From positions 1-23,358 of the forward strand of contig JBBBWG010007980.1 in assembly GCA_037176905.1 (NCBI GenBank): a stretch of 23,358 nucleotides of DNA, read 5' to 3'. Both the position numbers and the translations under genes were made by a program. This DNA comes from Azolla pinnata (Eukaryota; Streptophyta; Polypodiopsida; Salviniales; Salviniaceae). Under the pieces are notes generated by a model. That model was not told where the DNA came from. It saw only the letters and a list, made by a program, of their open reading frames with translations, and made no database searches. Of the stretch, positions 19,194-23,358 are shown piece after piece. The stretch's first letter is position 1. Each line of letters starts with the position of its first letter.

Positions 19194-19453
19194 AAATTTG
19201 AGAGCTTTTCCTTGTTCCTCTCCTTCCTCCCTCTTTCTCTTTCTTTCTATTCCTTCTCAAATTTGGAAGCTTTTCCTTGTTCCTCTCCTTCCTCCCTCTT
19301 TCCATTTCTTTCTATTCCTTCTCAAATTTGGAAGCTTTTCCTTGTTCCTCTCCTTCCTCCCTCTTTCCCTTTCTTTCTATTCCTTCTCAAATTTGGAAGC
19401 TTTTCCTTGTTCCTCTCCTCCCTCCCTCTTTCCCTTTCTTTCTATTCCTTCTC
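19194..19453. repeat. 65-bp minisatellite, four copies
   Basis: Four tandem copies begin at 19194, 19259, 19324 and 19389, each starting AAATTTG and continuing with a CT-rich body (CTTTTCCTTGTTCCTCTCC...CTATTCCTTCTC). The copies differ at only a few positions. The period is not a multiple of three, so the frame rotates and the Ser/Phe/Leu/Pro-rich open frames over it are artefacts. It is flanked by further C/T-rich simple sequence at 19120-19180 and 19454-19520. Confidence 0.95.
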
Positions 19454-20688
19454 GTCCCCCCTCCCCCTCCCCTTCCTTCTCCTTCTCATTCTCCTTCCCC
19501 TTCCCCTTTCCCCCTTCCACTTTGCCTTCAATCTCTCAATGCAGGCTTAAATAATCACATCCTTCCAGAGCTATACACATTTCTGTAAACCCTAGACTAC
19601 TCAAACCCGAACCAAGCAGAGCAAAATTCCACATAAAGAATAAATTGTAGAAGCGTCCATGTGTGTACCTCCTAGGACGAGATGCCTGGATGAACTCGGG
19701 ATGTGCAATCACAAATGTCGAATTAGAGAGGGTTTGCTGCCATGCTTTTTCCTAACATCGAATTCGCAGGGGTCGAATTGGGTACGAGGGAGCAGGTCAC
19801 TGAAGGAGAGCAGCAGTAAAATTGGAGAGGAAGAAGGTGCTCCTTCTTCTTCTACTTCTTCTTCTTTCGCCAATCCCTTTGCACCCTTTCGTGAGTAGTT
19901 GCTGCAGAAGAAGGCAAGGAAGGGGAAGGAAGAGAAGGCGGTTATTTCAGTTATTTGCAGAAATGGGTTTCCTTCCTCTTAGTATCAAGAATTTGCAAAA
20001 CTGGCCCCTTCTTCTTCTTCTTCTTCTCTCACACTTGTTACAATTCAGAAACATTGTTTGGAAGAAAAACTCCAACCTTTGCTTCCAGATTTTGAGTTTT
20101 CTATGTATAATTTTTATACATGGAGCGTGTCGGATGATACACCGACGAAATCGTATCGAGAGTTTTGCCTGTAATGTGATCACTGTATGATATGTAACAG
20201 AATGATGAATCTGTTTTTTCTGGAATATAAACATTGTTTGTCTGAAAAGCAAAACACCCAACACAAGGTTCTCCGAAATTTGTGATCCACGGTCGATTCG
20301 ATTCTGCTTTTGAGCAGCTGAAGCGCTCGATTCCAGAAGCAGAGTGGCTCGATTAGTTTTGCAAGCACCAAACCCCTCATCTATGGCACTCAGCTCTTAA
20401 TTACTTTGGAGAATTATGGGGATGGTGACCCCTCTGAATACGTTAAAATCAGATCGTATCGTTGTAAGTTTGTTATGCTTTATCTTGATTTGCACCAAAG
20501 TGTTTGTCTCGTTCGTAATTTTAATCGTAGTTTAATGCCGGCTAATTTTGATCGTGAATACAAAATAGATATGTAGCAAAGCGAAGCCCAGAACACTGTC
20601 ACTCTGCAACGACATGTCTGCATCCGATTTTCTAGCGATGTTCTCCATGGCTGACAGACGGTCGCATGACTCGATCACATCAGTATGG

Positions 20689-20770
20689 TTCCAGAGATCA
20701 TCTTCGATCGCATCCGTTGGCAAGGCCCGCTTTCTAGCAGCATGGGGTTTCCAGAGATCATCTTCGATCT
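20689..20770. repeat. Direct repeat with 60-bp spacing beyond the GT10 stop
   Basis: TTCCAGAGATCATCTTCGAT at 20689-20708 recurs at 20749-20768. It lies on the 3' side of the fucosyltransferase stop codon. On the minus strand both copies read IEDDLW in one open frame, exactly 20 codons apart. Confidence 0.85.
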
Positions 20771-20782
20771 CTGCATCAAGTT

Positions 20783-21370
20783 TTACGGTGAAGATGGCAC
20801 GATGGGATCGGCGGGGTCACGGTCTCTGCCGCCAGACTTGCTCACCAGAGCGCAGAGCCTGCAGGGCAGGGTGTCGAGGCTGAGAGCTCTGGTGCGATGA
20901 TAGGGGCCCATGACGCCGCACCTGCGCCACGCGTGGTACTCTGCATACAGAACAGGGCTCCTCGCCACCCGCTTCACGTGATCTGCGAGCAGGCGCAGCG
21001 ACGCAAACGACGATCCGTCGATGATGGAGCGCGGGGGCACGAAATCGGCCACGTTCGGAGCCCCGAAGTAGATGGGCACCGCCCCCGCGTCGAGCGCGTA
21101 GAAGAGCTTCTCCGTCACGTACGACTCCGCCGCCGTGTTCTCGATCGCGAGCGCAAACTTGTAGTGCGACATGGCGCAGTGCAGGTGGTAGGCCCACTGC
21201 GATCCCGCCGCTCCGCACTCGGGGTACATCCCCGCGATTGCATCGTTGCCCCCTTCGACGTTCCTCAGGCATCTGCCGAACGAGTGGTGCGGGAGGTGCG
21301 CGAGCAGGCGGCGCGCTAGCGACATCCGCGCCGGCACGCAGTGCGAAGACGACCAGTACACCAGCACATC
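20783..21370 (-). CDS. GT10 fucosyltransferase (FUT13-like), last exon only
   Basis: Terminal exon encoding the C-terminal 195 residues of an alpha-1,3/4-fucosyltransferase of family GT10, a Golgi type II membrane enzyme that transfers fucose from GDP-fucose to N-glycan antennae or core. The exon opens at a clear acceptor with a long pyrimidine tract (TCTTTACAG|GATGTGCTG). The donor-binding block FALAIENTAAESYVTEKLF continues into YALDAGAVPIYFGAPNV and DFVPPRSIIDGSSF, the most conserved part of the family; the end RALSLDTLPCRLC resembles plant FUT13 (Lewis-type alpha-1,4) rather than core FUT11/12. The exon is GC-rich (38/60 at 21001-21060) against AT-rich flanks. The membrane anchor, stem and N-terminal half are not found between 21371 and the window end, so the gene either has an intron over 1.9 kb or is truncated. 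Confidence 0.85.
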   Translation of the reverse strand, partial: DVLVYWSSSHCVPARMSLARRLLAHLPHHSFGRCLRNVEGGNDAIAGMYPECGAAGSQWAYHLHCAMSHYKFALAIENTAAESYVTEKLFYALDAGAVPIYFGAPNVADFVPPRSIIDGSSFASLRLLADHVKRVARSPVLYAEYHAWRRCGVMGPYHRTRALSLDTLPCRLCALVSKSGGRDRDPADPIVPSSP

Positions 21371-21584
21371 CTGTAAAGACGACAACAGCAACAGCAACAA
21401 CAACAATAGGGTGAATCAAAGGAATGAGAATGTTATAAGTTGTTTGTTATCGTCGAAAAGAACAAAACAAATGGGCGCCCCCAGCCCCGGGCTCAATGCC
21501 AAGCCGGTAGGTGTGAACAGACTGAAAAACCCTGGTACCGTGCTATGAAAAAGAATCCCCTTCTTGTCACAAGCTCGGGGTTTT

Positions 21585-21966
21585 ATGGGCATAACTTTAG
21601 GGAACCGATTTATAAGGCTAATTTGAAATTGTTTTAGAGTAAAGATCGGTGAGAAAATGTTTCAAAATAATGATAGGTGAGAAAACCAATTATCCTAAGA
21701 CTGGGATAAACCAATATGGTCACTGAACACATGTGAGGCCGAAGTGGGTAGTTGCGAGCAGGGTGGTAATCTTTTTATAATAAAAAGACTTGTTATTGTT
21801 ATAAGGTGGGGGGTATTATGGGCATAACCTTAGGGAACTGATTTATAAGGCTCATTTGAAACGATTTAAGGGTAAGGTAAGCACTATCAAAGGACCCTTT
21901 GTTACGGGATGGGGTGTTATATACATAAATAACCTTAGGGAACCGATTTATAATACTCATTTGAAT
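21585..21966 (+). repeat. Three degenerate copies of a ~45-bp repeat
   Basis: Copies at 21585-21630, 21818-21863 and about 21920-21966 share ATAACCTTAGGGAACCGATT followed by TATAAGGCTCATTTGAA, with a few differences each. Spacing is irregular (233 and about 103 bases), so this is a clustered dispersed repeat rather than a regular satellite. Its identity is unknown; it may be part of a degraded transposon in the GT10 intron or upstream flank. Confidence 0.75.
21704..21737 (+). repeat. Left member of a dispersed repeat pair
   Basis: GGATAAACCAATATGGTCAC followed by a CACATGTGAG stretch resembles 23201-23234 (GGATAAACCCATATGATCAC, then CACACAGGGATGAG) in the same orientation. The pair brackets the AT-rich foldback region. 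Confidence 0.55.
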
Positions 21967-22226
21967 ATAAAGAGTGAAAAACCAATTTAAAGAACAGATA
22001 ACATTGAATAAAAATAAGTATTTAGAATATTCTCTTAGATTTTGCAAAAAATTCTTAGTGTTTTTTTATATTTCAAAAGACTTTGATATTAATATCAAAT
22101 ATTTTGAAAAAGAGCCTAAAAATATAGCAATTTGTAGCACAAAAAGTTTATTTTCAAAATACAAAAATCATCAAGAAATTGATATTTGATAAAAGAAAAT
22201 TTTTATTTTCAATATATAGAAATGGG

Positions 22227-22683
22227 TTTCAATATATGACGTTATGTAAGAAGTTGATACGATACAAGAAAACATGTATTTTTACAAAAAGAAAAAAAAC
22301 AAACATTGTGAGGAACAAAAAAAGTTAAAGATATAAAAATCGAACCTAAGACCTTTTATACAAAAAATGAATCACTTAACCACTACATTATATAATACAT
22401 CATAATATTGTTTTATATATAGTTATATTAATAAATATGGTCTTTTATATAAAAAGTTGATGCACTTAACTATTACTAATTATGCACTTAACTAATAGGT
22501 CTTATTTATTGAGTATAGTGTGGTGGTTAAGTTACTTATTTGATATACAAAATGTCTTGGTTTCGATCTTCATCATCTTCAATTTCTTTTGTTCCTCATA
22601 ATATTTATTTTTCATTTTTGTAGAAATACATGTCTTCTTACATCGCATCGACTTCTTACACAAAGTCATATATATATTGAAAA
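22227..22683. repeat. Long imperfect inverted repeat (foldback element)
   Basis: Arms at 22227-22400 and 22511-22683, each about 173 bases, are reverse complements with scattered mismatches and small indels; matching blocks include GTAAGAAGT, ACATGTATTT, TGAGGAACAAAA and CTTAACCAC. The roughly 110-base loop contains a further partial copy (GCACTTAACTA). There is no coding capacity. The arms carry GGTTCGAT/GGTTAAG-like motifs reminiscent of tRNA-derived elements. Either two SINE-like copies inserted head to head or a foldback MITE would produce this. Confidence 0.8.
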
Positions 22684-23358
22684 TCGGCCCCTTCTAAAAA
22701 TTCTATGTTTTGTGCAAGAAATCAGTAGGGTACATGAACTTCTTGATTAAAACCATGTGTTTTCTATAAAAATAATAAAATGGTGAGGATTGAATCCATG
22801 ACATTTTTATTAAAAATTAAATAATTTAACCAATAAACTATACTTATAATATTATTATAAAATATTATTCAGATATTTAATTGTTTTATATGATAATAAG
22901 ATTTTTTTAAAAATAATGAGGCAATGCTAACCTCTATACATTGTAATAATTGTCAAAATAACTAAGTTTTTTAGAAACCTTCAAATTGTTGAAGTTTTGA
23001 AATGGTGCTCTAATCATTTTTCTCATAAATTATATAATTACATGGAAATTAAATATTTTTAAAACTTTATCATATAAATTTTTATGATTTTTAAATTTTT
23101 TTAAATATTTAGGTGTTTTTTTAGTATAAATTGAGGATCTTAAAAGAGAACATGAAATATTGTCTGTTCTTTATGCAAACCTGTTTTTATCATACGATCA
23201 GGATAAACCCATATGATCACCACACAGGGATGAGCACATCTAGTGGTCAAGGAACCATAGAAGTTTGACCTAAGTAAAGGTGACCAACATGAACTTTTGT
23301 TGATGAACTTTTGTTGTGCCCCATCGATCTATACGTTGCCCCCTCACCATGTTTGAGC
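22684..23358. other. AT-rich gene-free end of the window
   Basis: Very AT-rich, with no exon for the fucosyltransferase recognised on the minus strand. A degenerate copy of the foldback motif is visible near 22787-22860 (GGATTGAATCCATGACA, then TTTAACCAATAAACTATAC). The right member of the GGATAAACC repeat pair is at 23201-23234. Confidence 0.6.

Larger units (their letters stand above)
18395..20782. other. Intergenic region between PKA-R and the GT10 exon
   Basis: Holds the PKA-R promoter and leader on the right of the gene, a C/T-rich block with a 65-bp minisatellite (listed separately), short CTT/TTC runs near 19839-19866 and 20006-20030, and the 3' flank of the fucosyltransferase gene. 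Several open frames here come from the repeat and are not supported as genes. Confidence 0.6.

Noticed and set aside
19056..19588. Several Ser/Phe/Leu/Pro-rich open frames of about 100-160 codons
   Set aside because: They lie on the 65-bp minisatellite and surrounding CT-rich simple sequence, and the frame rotates with each copy.
20817..21419. A 200-codon Arg/Ala-rich frame on the same strand as the GT10 exon
   Set aside because: It is a frame shadow of a GC-rich exon; the 20783-21370 frame carries the conserved GT10 motifs.
22200..22700. A CRISPR-like array in the AT-rich repeat region
   Set aside because: The repeats are inverted, imperfect and irregularly spaced, with no cas genes, in a eukaryotic context.

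Overview
The window reads as nuclear DNA of a land plant, most likely a fern (inference). Reasons: three long intronless PLS-class pentatricopeptide-repeat (PPR) genes with near-identical repeated PLS triplets, compact spliced housekeeping genes with GT-AG introns, AT-rich intergenic DNA full of microsatellites and degenerate repeats, and a cAMP-binding protein kinase regulatory subunit, a gene type that flowering plants lack. Nothing here looks bacterial or organellar.

Layout from left to right. At 1-520 there are GAA and GA microsatellites that run into the leader of PPR gene 1 (plus strand, 524-2872). PPR gene 2 (minus, 3638-7441) is very long and converges on gene 1. At 7442-9223 there is gene-free DNA. 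At 9436-10928 (minus) lies a complete six-exon gene for NAA20, the catalytic subunit of the NatB N-terminal acetyltransferase (174 aa). At 11043-11429 there is a short inverted-repeat transposon-like element, and at 11430-12974 intergenic DNA with a possible SINE relic. PPR gene 3 lies at 12975-14882 (minus). At 16194-18394 (minus) I could assemble a complete eight-exon gene for a cAMP-dependent protein kinase regulatory subunit (PKA-R, 320 aa). A 65-bp minisatellite lies at 19194-19453. The last exon of a GT10 (FUT13-like) fucosyltransferase lies at 20783-21370 (minus); its 5' part is not in view. From 21371 to 23358 the DNA is AT-rich and carries short dispersed repeats and a long foldback.

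The genes do not form an operon-like unit. The PPR genes are probably organellar RNA-binding factors. All three end before or inside the E/E+ region and none has a DYW deaminase domain. NAA20 is cytosolic and ribosome-associated, PKA-R is a cytosolic cAMP sensor, and the GT10 enzyme acts in the Golgi.

The most notable item is the PKA-R gene. It has an RRSA-type pseudosubstrate, two cyclic-nucleotide-binding domains with intact cAMP-type phosphate-binding cassettes, and aromatic residues at both adenine-capping positions. It has no visible dimerization/docking domain, and all seven introns are phase 0. If expressed, it suggests that a canonical cAMP-PKA switch persists in a plant lineage with swimming sperm.
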